A stretch of DNA of 64,000 bases from Pigmentiphaga sp. H8 (GCF_003854895.1 NZ_CP033966.1:4898001-4962000), one strand, 5' to 3'. Shown: positions 17,641 to 25,896, counted from the stretch's first letter. Notes: generated from the letters alone by a model not told the origin. Numbers and translations: made by a program.

Positions 17641-17669
17641 ATACATATCCACCGCGTTTGGACCAGAGC

Positions 17670-18938
17670 TCAGTGCCCGCCGCCCTCGTCCAGACCCATG
17701 GCTTCGCGATAGGCGCGCGCCACCGGCTCGGGCTGGCCGGCCTGAAAGACGTAGTCGTGCAGGTGCCGGCCGAATATCGGATGGGCCTTCAGTTCCGCCA
17801 GCGGCATGCCGCCGGTCAGGATCTCGCGAAAGGCCAGCGGCAGTTCCACCTTGTGGTTCCGCTCCGGATCGCGCAGCACCCCCTTGGGGTCGGCGCCCGC
17901 CGCCACGGCGTCCAGTTCCTCGAAGAATTTCTTGCGGATCATGGTGATGCCCCGGTCGCTGGCGCTGAGGTTCTCCAGGCTGCGGTCGGCGATCCGCCCC
18001 TGCCCCACCCATGCCACGAAGTCCTGGTTCATCACGTGCGACGAGATCCAGTCGCCGTTTTCGTCGCGGATGGGACCGTGCCAGGTGGGAATGGACGCCT
18101 GCACGTAGGGTTCGCTTTCACGGGGAACGCGGGTGTAGGACCAGCACACGCTAAGCGTATTCTCGTCGTCGATGGGTACGCGCCATTCGAAGTGGTCGCC
18201 CAGGAAGACGGCGTTGGGCCACAGGCACACGCGCCCCACCGCCCACATCGGATCCTCCTTCCTGCCATTGCCCCGGACGCGCCGGTACAGGAAACCGTGC
18301 TCGAATTCCTCGAAGCCGACTTCCTTGTGCGCGGGCGAATAGGGTTGCAGCACGCCCCGCTGGCGCAGGCTCCAGTTGTTGTGCATCCATTCGAAGTGCA
18401 CCGGGTCGATGGAGTTCTCCTGGCACTGGAACCAGTTGCAGGGGATTTCCGAGATGACGATCTGGCGAAAGCCGTTGGGCCAGGAAAAGGCTTCCCAGTC
18501 CGGCAGGAGCGGCGCGGGCGCCGGCCCCATGTAGGCCCACAGGAGACCCGCCTTTTCATGTACGGGATAGGCCGTGATCCGGATGCGGTCCTTCATCCGG
18601 GCCTCGGGATGGGCGACGTCCTCGTAGGGCTGCTCCAGGCAGGCGCCGTCCGCGCCGAAACGCCAGCCGTGGTAGTTGCAGCGCAGCCCCTCGGACTCCA
18701 CAAAGCCGTAGACGAGGTCCGCCCGGCGGTGGGGACAGTGGCGATCGACCAGCCCCCACTTGCCCTCCAGGTCGCGATAAAGCACCAGGTCTTCGCCGAA
18801 CAGACGCATCGGCTTGGTGGCGCGGCGCTCGAACTCCGTGACGCCCGCGACCGGCATCCAGTAGCGCCGCAGCAGGTCCCCCATGGGCGTGCCCCGTCCC
18901 ACGCGGGTCAGCAACTCGTTCTTCTCTTGGTTCAGCAT
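17670..18938 (-). CDS. Rieske non-heme iron oxygenase, LigX/OphA2-like terminal oxygenase (1)
   Basis: A 422-residue oxygenase alpha subunit. The Rieske 2Fe-2S ligands are Cys68-x-His70 and Cys87-x2-His90 (CPHRRADL...CNYHGW). The mononuclear iron motif is D178PVHFEWMH with His181 and His186. The start (MLNQEKNELLTRVGRGTPMG) is typical of the phthalate 4,5-dioxygenase / LigX branch, whose members hydroxylate or O-demethylate aromatic acids. It needs an electron-transfer partner; the reductase at 22982-23953 is the nearest candidate. The ATG at 18938 fits the homologous starts of the other two copies. It is the first gene of the operon ending at 12369 and divergent from GntR at 19082. Confidence 0.92.
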   Translation of the reverse strand: MLNQEKNELLTRVGRGTPMGDLLRRYWMPVAGVTEFERRATKPMRLFGEDLVLYRDLEGKWGLVDRHCPHRRADLVYGFVESEGLRCNYHGWRFGADGACLEQPYEDVAHPEARMKDRIRITAYPVHEKAGLLWAYMGPAPAPLLPDWEAFSWPNGFRQIVISEIPCNWFQCQENSIDPVHFEWMHNNWSLRQRGVLQPYSPAHKEVGFEEFEHGFLYRRVRGNGRKEDPMWAVGRVCLWPNAVFLGDHFEWRVPIDDENTLSVCWSYTRVPRESEPYVQASIPTWHGPIRDENGDWISSHVMNQDFVAWVGQGRIADRSLENLSASDRGITMIRKKFFEELDAVAAGADPKGVLRDPERNHKVELPLAFREILTGGMPLAELKAHPIFGRHLHDYVFQAGQPEPVARAYREAMGLDEGGGH

Positions 18939-18987
18939 GATCAGCCAGTGTCTAAGGATCGAAAGGAAGAGCGCGAGGCTCCTTGGC

Positions 18988-19006
18988 CTATCTATATTAT
19001 ATATCA
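18988..19006. promoter_or_regulatory. putative GntR operator, CTATCTATA type (left copy)
   Basis: The sequence CTATCTATATTATATATCA lies 49 bases before the Rieske start at 18938. On the opposite strand a matching copy (16 of 19 identical) lies 46 bases before the Bug gene at 19992. The two copies therefore have the same orientation and nearly the same distance relative to their target genes, and they flank the GntR gene. This region is very AT-rich in an otherwise GC-rich window. Confidence 0.55.
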
Positions 19007-19081
19007 TACTTAAATCCGACAAGGCATGGCACCCTATAATGCGGTCCACCGCCATCACGCTTTGCGCTCAAAGGAACCGGA

Positions 19082-19828
19082 TTGGCCAGCAAGTCCCTTT
19101 CTTCGCCCCCGTCGTGGGCAGCCGTCCCCAACGCCACGCTGTCGGGCGGCATCGTGGCGCAGATACGGGCGGCGGTCCTGAGCCGGGAAATCGTCGCCGG
19201 GCAGTTCCTGGGCAGCGAAGCCGCGCTGTCCGAGCAGTTCGGCGTCAGCCGCATGGCGGCGCGCGATGCCCTGCGCACCCTGGAAGGCCTCGGCATCGTC
19301 GAGATCCGCATGGGCGCACGCGGCGGCGTCTGGGTCGCCCAGGGCAACCCGGACCGGCTGGCCGACGCGCTGGCCATCCATCTGAAGCTCATCGGCATCA
19401 CCTCGGGCGAAGTGTTCGACGCCCAGATGGCGATCGAGGAAATGGCCGCCAGGCTGGCCGCCGAACGGCGCGACGAGGCCGACCTGGAACATCTGCGCGC
19501 CGTCCTGGCCGAGCTGTCTGCGCTGAAAAATGAACTCGACCGCTTCGCCGATGCGGCCATGCGTTTTCACGAAGCCATCGTGCGCGCCTCCCACAGCCGC
19601 ATCCTGCTGGCCCAGTTCCATGCCTTGAGCTTCGTGCTCGAACCGGTGCTGCGCCCCAACCTCACCTCGGCCTCGGCGGTCCGCATCGTGCGCCACCACA
19701 AGCTGCTGCTCGAGGCCATCGAGTCCGGCGACGGCCTGGAGGCGGCCCGGCTCATGCAAGAACGGCTGGCCTACCAGCGCGCCAGGACGCTGTCCCAGGA
19801 AGCGGATCCCGCCTCGCGCGGGGACTGA
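19082..19828 (+). CDS. GntR family transcriptional regulator, FCD type
   Basis: A 248-residue regulator. The winged helix-turn-helix spans about residues 20-85 (SEAALSEQFGVSRMAARDALR, GARGGVWVAQ). An FCD effector domain follows with FDAQMAIEEMAARLA and the metal-site His residues in FHEAIVRASHSR and RHHKLLLEAI. It starts with TTG at 19082, preceded by AAAGGAA at a good distance; no ATG gives a better N-terminus. It is divergent from the Rieske operon and followed by a Bug receptor gene, and both of those carry the CTATCTATA motif, so these are its likely targets. Confidence 0.88.
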   Translation: MASKSLSSPPSWAAVPNATLSGGIVAQIRAAVLSREIVAGQFLGSEAALSEQFGVSRMAARDALRTLEGLGIVEIRMGARGGVWVAQGNPDRLADALAIHLKLIGITSGEVFDAQMAIEEMAARLAAERRDEADLEHLRAVLAELSALKNELDRFADAAMRFHEAIVRASHSRILLAQFHALSFVLEPVLRPNLTSASAVRIVRHHKLLLEAIESGDGLEAARLMQERLAYQRARTLSQEADPASRGD

Positions 19829-19853
19829 CGCCCCCACTTTTTTTAGGACCCGG

Positions 19854-19881
19854 CCCGCCGCCTTTGATCAAAGGCGGCGGG
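19854..19881. terminator. perfect 28-base palindrome after the GntR gene
   Basis: CCCGCCGCCTTT-GATC-AAAGGCGGCGGG forms a perfect 12-base-pair stem 26 bases after the GntR stop. A run of seven T precedes rather than follows it, so it is not a textbook terminator on either strand. It could stop transcription before the Bug gene promoter or be a protein-binding dyad. Confidence 0.4.
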
Positions 19882-19926
19882 CGCCGTCACGTGCGAAGCA
19901 TGCTTTCTCTTTTCAAGATTTATATA

Positions 19927-19945
19927 TATTATATATTATAGATAG
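19927..19945. promoter_or_regulatory. putative GntR operator, CTATCTATA type (right copy)
   Basis: On the minus strand this reads CTATCTATAATATATAATA, matching the copy at 18988-19006 in 16 of 19 positions including the first nine. It ends 46 bases before the ATG of the Bug receptor gene. See the left copy for the symmetric arrangement. Confidence 0.55.
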
Positions 19946-19991
19946 AGCCCGGCGCACAGAAAGCCGGTCCCACCCCAATATGGAGACAGCC

Positions 19992-20987
19992 ATGGTTCAC
20001 GCGTTCCCGTTCTCAGCCGGACTGCCGCTCGCGGTCGGGCTGCTCGTCTGTTGCACCGGCGTCCAGGCGCAGCCCGACCCGGCCGCCCCGTCGCCCTACC
20101 CCCGCCGCGCGATCAAGATCGTCGTGCCCTACAGCCCGGGCACGAGCGCCGACGCCATTGCCCGCCGCGCGGCCGAACAACTGTCGCAGCGGCTGGGGCA
20201 GAACACCTACGTCGAGAACCGCTCGGGCGCCAGCGGCATCATCGGCACGGCCTATGCCGCCGGCGCCGCGCCGGACGGCCACACGCTGATGGTCGGCCCC
20301 ACCACGCTGGTCATCACGCCCGCTTTCCGCCCCACCCCCTACGATCCGGTCAAGAGCTTCGTACCCGTGGGCCAGATCGCCGAAAGCGCCCAGGTCGTCG
20401 TTACCGGCGCGAACACGCCCGCCGGCAACTTCAAGGAACTGGTGGCCCTGCTCAAGGCCCGTCCCGACGATGCGTCCTATGCCTCGCCGGGCATCGCGTC
20501 CACCGCCCACCTGTATACGACCGTGCTGCAGAACATGGTGGGGGTGAAGATGCGCCACATCCCCGCCAGCGGCCTGAACACCGCGCTCATGGACGTGGTC
20601 CAGGGCAGCGTGACCATGATGATCGCGCCCATCGAGGCGGCGCGGCCGCTGGTTGCCTCGGGCAAGCTCAAGGCCATCGCGCAGACGGGCGGCGCGCGCT
20701 CGCCGCTGATGGCCGACGTGCCCACGCTGGAGGAACTGGGCTATCCCGGCTACCGGCTGGCGGTCTGGGTCGGGCTGTACGCGCCGGCGGGCACGCCGGC
20801 GCCTGTCGTGGCGCGGCTCAACCGCGAATTGAAGGCCATCTTCGATGCACCGGCCATGCGCACCGCGCTGGCCGATACGGGCTTCAACGTGGCCCTGGGC
20901 TCGCCCGAGGACCTGGGCCGCCTTACCCGTTCCGAATTCGATCGCTGGAAGCAGGTCATCAAGGCCGAAGGCATCAGCCCGGAATAA
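19992..20987 (+). CDS. Bug-type tripartite tricarboxylate receptor
   Basis: A 331-residue periplasmic binding protein. The signal peptide reaches to about residue 27 (MVHAFPFSAGLPLAVGLLVCCTGVQAQ). The TctC fold follows: AIKIVVPYSPGTSADAIARR, YVENRSGASGIIGT, YDPVKSFVPVGQI, ASPGIASTAHL. I chose the ATG at 19992 because GGAG lies seven bases before it; the in-frame ATG at 19980 overlaps that site. It probably captures an aromatic or other carboxylic acid handled by the adjacent catabolic genes, but no TctAB permease is encoded in the window. Confidence 0.92.
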   Translation: MVHAFPFSAGLPLAVGLLVCCTGVQAQPDPAAPSPYPRRAIKIVVPYSPGTSADAIARRAAEQLSQRLGQNTYVENRSGASGIIGTAYAAGAAPDGHTLMVGPTTLVITPAFRPTPYDPVKSFVPVGQIAESAQVVVTGANTPAGNFKELVALLKARPDDASYASPGIASTAHLYTTVLQNMVGVKMRHIPASGLNTALMDVVQGSVTMMIAPIEAARPLVASGKLKAIAQTGGARSPLMADVPTLEELGYPGYRLAVWVGLYAPAGTPAPVVARLNRELKAIFDAPAMRTALADTGFNVALGSPEDLGRLTRSEFDRWKQVIKAEGISPE

Positions 20988-21009
20988 TCCACGTCTCGTG
21001 GGAGGCTCG

Positions 21010-22188
21010 TCAGGCCGCGCGGGCCGCCTCGGCAGGCTCGCCCTGCCCGGGCTCGCCGCGGTGGATGAAGGCCGGCGACAAATCCCCGAAGCGGCGGCAG
21101 CCGATCTGCGCCAGCGTCGTCCGTACCTCGTCGGCCAGTACCGCATGCGCCTTGGCCACGCCGGCGGCGCCGAATGCCGCCGCGCCGAAGATGGGCGCGC
21201 GCCCGCAGAAGGCCATCGTGGCCCCCAGTGCGCCGGCCTTGACGATGTCCTCGCCGCCGCGCACGCCGCTGTCGAACAGCACCGGCAGCGTCCCCACCGC
21301 CTCCCGCACCGCCGGCAGCACCGCGATGGTGGCCGGCGCGGATTCGAGCTGCCGGCCGCCGTGGTTGGACACCCAGACGGCATCGGCGCCCTCCCGGGCC
21401 GCGCGCGAAGCATCGCCGGCATCCAGGATGCCCTTGACCACCAGCGGGCCCTTCCACTTCCGGCGCAGCATGGCGATGTCGCCCCAACTCACGCCGCCGC
21501 GCGACTGCGCCTTCATGAAGGCGGCCACCCGGTGGATGTCGCCGCCTTCCACGTAGCGCGAATAATTCATCAGATTGGGCATGCCGGCGCGCGCCGTGCG
21601 CAAGGCCCAGCGCGGATGCCGCGCCACGTCCAGCACGAAGCGCGGATGCGGCTGGAACGGCTGCTCGAAGCGCTCGCGGATGGAACCGTTGCGCCGCGAG
21701 CGCACCGGCGTGTCCACGGTCACGACCAGGACCTCGATGCCCGCCGCCGCAACCCGGTCCAGCAGCGCGAAGTTCAGTTCATCGTCGCGCAGCATATAGA
21801 GCTGGAACCAGCAACTGTCGGGCGCGCGCCCGGCCAGTTCCTCCAATTCGGTCGACGCGGCCGTGCTGATCACATAGGGCAGCGATTCGCGCTGGGCCGT
21901 CTCGGCCAGCATGAGATCGCAGCCGGCCCAGGCCAGGTTGGCCATGCCGACCGGCGCGAAGCCGAAGGGCTGCGCATAGGCGCGGCCGAACAGCCGCACG
22001 CTCGTGTCCACGCGCCCCGTCGCCATGCCGCGCGGGGCGAACAGCAGGCGCGCCAGCGCTTCCTCGTTGCGGCGCACCCCGGCGTCGTTGCCGGCGCCGC
22101 CGGCCAGAAAGGTGTAGGCGAATCGCGGGATCCGCGCCAGCGCGGCACGCCGCAGGTCGTCGATGCACGACACCGACTCGATATGCAT
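21010..22188 (-). CDS. FMN-dependent alpha-hydroxy-acid dehydrogenase (LldD/mandelate dehydrogenase family)
   Basis: A 392-residue flavoprotein that oxidises an L-2-hydroxy acid to the 2-keto acid. Typical blocks are FGFAPVGMANLAWAG (75-89), WFQLYMLRD (127-135), VLVVTVDTPVRSRRN (153-167), Lys252 in LVVKGIL and the catalytic SNHGGRQL with His276 and Arg279, then DSGVRGGEDIVKAGALGA. Lactate and mandelate dehydrogenases cannot be told apart by eye. The neighbouring benzoylformate-decarboxylase-like gene favours a mandelate-type substrate. It is divergent from the GST gene, with a CATACTGTATT site 36 bases before its ATG. Confidence 0.9.
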   Translation of the reverse strand: MHIESVSCIDDLRRAALARIPRFAYTFLAGGAGNDAGVRRNEEALARLLFAPRGMATGRVDTSVRLFGRAYAQPFGFAPVGMANLAWAGCDLMLAETAQRESLPYVISTAASTELEELAGRAPDSCWFQLYMLRDDELNFALLDRVAAAGIEVLVVTVDTPVRSRRNGSIRERFEQPFQPHPRFVLDVARHPRWALRTARAGMPNLMNYSRYVEGGDIHRVAAFMKAQSRGGVSWGDIAMLRRKWKGPLVVKGILDAGDASRAAREGADAVWVSNHGGRQLESAPATIAVLPAVREAVGTLPVLFDSGVRGGEDIVKAGALGATMAFCGRAPIFGAAAFGAAGVAKAHAVLADEVRTTLAQIGCRRFGDLSPAFIHRGEPGQGEPAEAARAA

Positions 22189-22224
22189 GGCTGTCCCCTG
22201 CCTTGACTTGGATTCTTAATTACG

Positions 22225-22235
22225 CATACTGTATT
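22225..22235. promoter_or_regulatory. CATAC-N-GTATG-like operator between FMN dehydrogenase and GST genes
   Basis: CATACTGTATT lies within an AT-rich divergent promoter region (22189-22290), 36 bases from the dehydrogenase start and 55 from the GST start. It matches the consensus in ten of eleven positions. Confidence 0.55.
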
Positions 22236-22290
22236 ACTATATACATAATGGTGCAAGCCTTGCGCCACTCGTCCACCCAAGGAGACCCTC

Positions 22291-22953
22291 ATGAAACTCA
22301 TCGGCTTTCCCCCCTCGCCCTATACCGCCCGCGTCATGCTGTTCGCGCGGCTCAAGGGCCTGGACCTGACCCGCGAATCGCCCCCCGGCGGCCTGCATTC
22401 GCCGGAGTTCAAGGCCATCAACCCGATCGGCAAGATACCGGTGCTGCAAACGGACGACGGCCAGTCGCTGCCCGAATCGAGCGTCATCTGCGACTACCTG
22501 GAAGACCTGCATCCGGAGCGCCCGGGGCTGCCGGGCACGCCGCGGGACAAGGCGCGGGCCCGTCTCATCGCCCGCGTCTACGACCTGTATGCCGCGGCGC
22601 ACAGCACCACGCTGATGCGACAGGTGGGCGTGGCCGACGCCGACCTGAAGGCCCGTGCGGCGGCGCTCGAAGGCCTGGCGGCGGGGCTGGCCCACGTCGA
22701 ACGCCACATGGCCGATGCGCCCTATGCCGCCGGCAGCCAGCCGTCCCTGGCCGACTGCGCGCTGCTGCCGCCCATGGTCCAGATCCGCCGCGTGGCCGCG
22801 CCCATGTTCGGACTCGCGGATCCGACCGCGGGCACGGGCCGGATCGCGCGCTGGTGGAAAACCATGGAATCGGACCCGGTGTTCGCGGAGTTCGCGGCCA
22901 GCTACGACAAGGCGGTGCAGGGCCTGGTGGAGAAGCGGCTGGCGGGCGCCTGA
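22291..22953 (+). CDS. glutathione S-transferase family protein
   Basis: A 220-residue two-domain GST. The thioredoxin-like N domain (1-80) starts MKLIGFPPSPYTARVMLF, with Ser9 a candidate to activate glutathione. NPIGKIPVLQTDDG is the cis-Pro region and LPESSVICDYLED the glutathione contact. The helical C domain contains GSQPSLADCALLP. AAGGAG precedes the ATG by nine bases. GSTs in aromatic operons isomerise maleyl intermediates, cleave ethers (LigE/F type) or detoxify. The function here is open, but a beta-etherase or isomerase role would fit the setting. It is convergent with the reductase gene. Confidence 0.88.
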   Translation: MKLIGFPPSPYTARVMLFARLKGLDLTRESPPGGLHSPEFKAINPIGKIPVLQTDDGQSLPESSVICDYLEDLHPERPGLPGTPRDKARARLIARVYDLYAAAHSTTLMRQVGVADADLKARAAALEGLAAGLAHVERHMADAPYAAGSQPSLADCALLPPMVQIRRVAAPMFGLADPTAGTGRIARWWKTMESDPVFAEFAASYDKAVQGLVEKRLAGA

Positions 22954-22959
22954 AGCCGG

Positions 22960-22980
22960 CGGGGCGGCGTTCCCGCCCCG
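22960..22980. terminator. hairpin between convergent GST and reductase genes
   Basis: CGGGGCGG-CGTTC-CCGCCCCG is an eight-base-pair GC stem in the 28-base gap between the two stops. There is no T-run, so it is only a possible bidirectional terminator. Confidence 0.4.
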
Positions 22981-22981
22981 T

Positions 22982-23953
22982 TCAAAGATCCAGGACCAGG
23001 CGCTCGCCCTTGCAGCCGGAGCAGCAGACCATGATGCTCCGGTTGCTGGCCTTCTCCGCCCGGGTCAGGACCAGGTCGCGATGCTCCGGCACGCCCTCCA
23101 GCACCGCCACCTCGCAACTGCCGCACACGCCTTCCAGGCACGAATGGCCCACGTCCACGCCCGCGCCAAGCAAGGCGTCGAGGATGGAGGAACCCGCCGG
23201 CACCGCCACGTCGCGGCCGGCCTTCGCCAGATGGACCGTGAATCCCCCCCGCGCCGGTGCCGGCGCGGCGTCGGCGCCGAAGTGCTCCAGATGGACGCAG
23301 CCCGCATCGCGGCACGCGGTGGCCGCTTCGAAGGCGCGCAGCATGCCGGCGGGACCGCAGCAATAGAAATGCGCATCCGGCGCCGCCGCGGATACGATGG
23401 CGGCAAGATCCAGCATCCGCGCGCCCGGCTCCTGGTCGAAGTTGACGTGCACGCGCCGCCGGGCCTGCGGCGGCAATTGCTCCAACCGGTCCAGCAGCGC
23501 CGCGTGCTGCCGGGTCCGAGCGCTGTAGTGGAGTTCCCACGAGCGGCCCAGGCGTTCGAGCTTCTGGACCATGGACCACAGCGGCGTGATGCCTATGCCT
23601 CCGGCGATCATGACCGAATGCCTGGCGCCTTCGTCCAGCGCGAAGTGGTTGCGCGGCGCGCTGATCGCCAGGCTGTCGCCGACCTTCAAGGCTTCGTGCA
23701 TGTAGCGCGATCCGCCCCGGCCAGCGGGATCCTTGTTCACGGCGATGACGTAGCGCCCGCGCTCGGCATCGTCGTTGAGCAGGGAATAGCTGCGCACCAT
23801 GCCGTCCCGCAGGTGGACGTCGACATGGGCGCCCGCGGTGAAGGGCGGCAGTTCCGCGCCGCCCTCGTGCGGCAGCGGCCGCAGCTCGTACGAAAGAATG
23901 CCCCGCGCCTCGTAGCGGATGGCGCGGATGTGCACGTGGAGGCTGGCGCTCAC
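22982..23953 (-). CDS. PDR/VanB-type oxygenase reductase (FNR-like domain plus 2Fe-2S ferredoxin)
   Basis: A 323-residue electron-transfer protein that passes electrons from NAD(P)H through flavin and a plant-type 2Fe-2S centre to a Rieske oxygenase. The flavin-binding RSYSLLND is near 58. The nucleotide-binding part begins at MIAGGIGITPLWSM. FYCCGPAGML follows, and the C-terminal cluster ligands are Cys272, Cys277, Cys280 and a Cys near 310. The start is a GTG at 23953, 17 bases after the ThDP enzyme's stop. No ATG lies in a sensible place. It is the only such reductase in the window and may serve several of the four oxygenases. Confidence 0.9.
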   Translation of the reverse strand: MSASLHVHIRAIRYEARGILSYELRPLPHEGGAELPPFTAGAHVDVHLRDGMVRSYSLLNDDAERGRYVIAVNKDPAGRGGSRYMHEALKVGDSLAISAPRNHFALDEGARHSVMIAGGIGITPLWSMVQKLERLGRSWELHYSARTRQHAALLDRLEQLPPQARRRVHVNFDQEPGARMLDLAAIVSAAAPDAHFYCCGPAGMLRAFEAATACRDAGCVHLEHFGADAAPAPARGGFTVHLAKAGRDVAVPAGSSILDALLGAGVDVGHSCLEGVCGSCEVAVLEGVPEHRDLVLTRAEKASNRSIMVCCSGCKGERLVLDL

Positions 23954-23970
23954 GATACCGGCCCCCGGGG

Positions 23971-25722
23971 TCAGGCGCCGATCACGTTCAGCAGCGCATG
24001 GCGCTTTTCCTTCCTGACCACCTCCAGCGCGCGCTTGAGCGCGGGGACCAGGTCTTCGCGGCGCGTCACGCGCTCGGACCAGCCGCCGGAGGCCTCGGCG
24101 TACTTCTCGAAGTCCGGCACCGGGTCCAGCGACGACAGCGGACCGGTCTTGGTCTCGTGCTCTTCCGCATAGCGGGCGGCATGCGTGCCCGGATAGACCG
24201 TGAGCGTCGATCGATACACGGCTTCCCAGCGGGCATTGTTGAATACCACGGTCAACACCGGCAGCTTGTGCGCCGCCGCCGCGTGGTGGCAGGCGGCGGG
24301 ATTGGCGAAGATGTACGCGCCATCGCCCACCACGCAGATGACGGTCTTGTCGGGTGCCGCCTGCTGCGCGCCCAGCGCGGCGGGCAGGCCCCAGCCCAGG
24401 CCGGCGGCGGACGGATTGCCGAAGTAGGTGCCGGGCTCGTCGAAGCACATCTGCGGCCGGATGGCCGAATACTCGTTGACGAGGATCGCGTCCTGCGGAC
24501 GCACCTCGTCCAGGCAGTGTGTCAGGAACAGCTTGGTGATGGGGCCGTCCTTGGCCAGCACGCGCTGCATCACGCCGGCCGCGGCCTGCCGCGTGGCGGC
24601 GGCCGACGCTTCCAGGGCGGCACGGCGGGCGGCCGCGCCGTCGGCCGCGCCCAGTTCTTCCAGCGCGGCATGCAGCGCCTCGATCAATGCGCGGGCGTTG
24701 GTCGTCAGCGTCAGATCGGAGCGGAAGCTGCGCACCGCATAGCGGTTGAACAGCGGATCGGTGCCGGCATGGGCGACGAAGGCCTCGTCGCGCGGCCGCG
24801 TCTTGCCCGGGATCCAGGGCACGTCGGTCTCCAGGAACAGCAGCGCGTCAGCCTGGGCGAAGACCGCGTCCGCATCGTGTCCCAGGTGCAGCGCGTGGCT
24901 GGACGGGAAATTGGTGTGGCGAGCCTTGGCCTCGGCCACGCCCACGCCGAATCGTTCGGCCAGCTTGACCAGCAGGCCCACGGTTTCCGGATCCGCGCCG
25001 CTGGCGGTGGTGACGATGACCGGATGGCTGGCCGCGGCGATCCGCCGGGCGAGTTCGCGCACGGCCTGGGCATCCGGATGGGGCGGCGCGGGAATGGCCA
25101 CGGGCTTGGACGGCCGGAAGCCGTCCACTTCCTGGGCCAGGATCTCGCGCGGCAGCATCAGATAGACGGGTCCGCGCGGCTCGGTCATGCTGATGCCGAT
25201 GGCGCGGTCGACCACCTGCTCCATGTTGCAGCCGTCCCGCAGTTCATAGTCCCACTTCACCAGCTCGCGCACCATGCCGCCCTGGTCGAGCATCTCCTGC
25301 GCCCAGTGGATTTCGCCGTTGCGCGAACCGCGCTTGCCGTCCTGGAACAGCGGCGTGCGCCCGGCCGTGAACAGCATCGGGACCTGGCTGCGCGAGGCGT
25401 TCATGATCCCGCACACCGCGTTGGCCGCGCCCACGCTGACGTGCAGCATCACGACCTGGGGCTTCTGCGAAATCATGTAGTAGCCGTGTGCCATGCCCAC
25501 GGCCAGGTTCTCGTGCGTACACAGCACGGGCGTCGGGAAAGCGATGCCGGACTGGTCCGCGCGGGCGTAGGCCTCGACGATGGATACCGTATCGGTGCCC
25601 GCGCCGACGTAGAAGTAGTCGATACCGCGTTGCTTGAGCAGCGCGAGGTAGGACTCGCCTACCGATTGCGCCGGAATGACTTCGCCGCCCTGGGGGGCGG
25701 CATTCGCTTGGTCTTGTCTCAT
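23971..25722 (-). CDS. ThDP-dependent decarboxylase/acetolactate synthase-family enzyme
   Basis: A 583-residue thiamine diphosphate enzyme. The catalytic Glu71 lies in CTHENLAVGMAHGYY. A central domain spans about 215-350. The cofactor motif starts GDGAYIF at 466 and ends with NN at 495-496. Members include acetolactate synthase, benzoylformate decarboxylase and related 2-keto-acid enzymes. Next to an FMN hydroxyacid dehydrogenase, a benzoylformate-decarboxylase-like role (2-keto acid to aldehyde) is reasonable but not proven. The ATG at 25722 has AGGGA just upstream. The frame stays open far beyond, which is an antisense shadow of the Rieske gene. Confidence 0.88.
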   Translation of the reverse strand: MRQDQANAAPQGGEVIPAQSVGESYLALLKQRGIDYFYVGAGTDTVSIVEAYARADQSGIAFPTPVLCTHENLAVGMAHGYYMISQKPQVVMLHVSVGAANAVCGIMNASRSQVPMLFTAGRTPLFQDGKRGSRNGEIHWAQEMLDQGGMVRELVKWDYELRDGCNMEQVVDRAIGISMTEPRGPVYLMLPREILAQEVDGFRPSKPVAIPAPPHPDAQAVRELARRIAAASHPVIVTTASGADPETVGLLVKLAERFGVGVAEAKARHTNFPSSHALHLGHDADAVFAQADALLFLETDVPWIPGKTRPRDEAFVAHAGTDPLFNRYAVRSFRSDLTLTTNARALIEALHAALEELGAADGAAARRAALEASAAATRQAAAGVMQRVLAKDGPITKLFLTHCLDEVRPQDAILVNEYSAIRPQMCFDEPGTYFGNPSAAGLGWGLPAALGAQQAAPDKTVICVVGDGAYIFANPAACHHAAAAHKLPVLTVVFNNARWEAVYRSTLTVYPGTHAARYAEEHETKTGPLSSLDPVPDFEKYAEASGGWSERVTRREDLVPALKRALEVVRKEKRHALLNVIGA

Positions 25723-25896
25723 CTTGATCCCTGGCTTCGAGTGAATGGTCGTGATCTGCATTTGCACTAACTGTAATACCATTATATAGATTAAGTCTAT
25801 AATCCTGACCAGGGATTTCCCGAGGAACATCGCCAGACATGCTCGTGCGCCACGACTGTCCGTGCCGTTCCAACTTGACACGAACGCCCTAACACG

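Noticed and set aside
17670..18938. VanA-type vanillate O-demethylase
   Set aside because: VanA proteins are about 350 residues with a different N-terminus. The 422-residue length and the MLxxEKN...RVGxGTPMG start place it in the LigX/OphA2 branch, so a specific vanillate role is not claimed.
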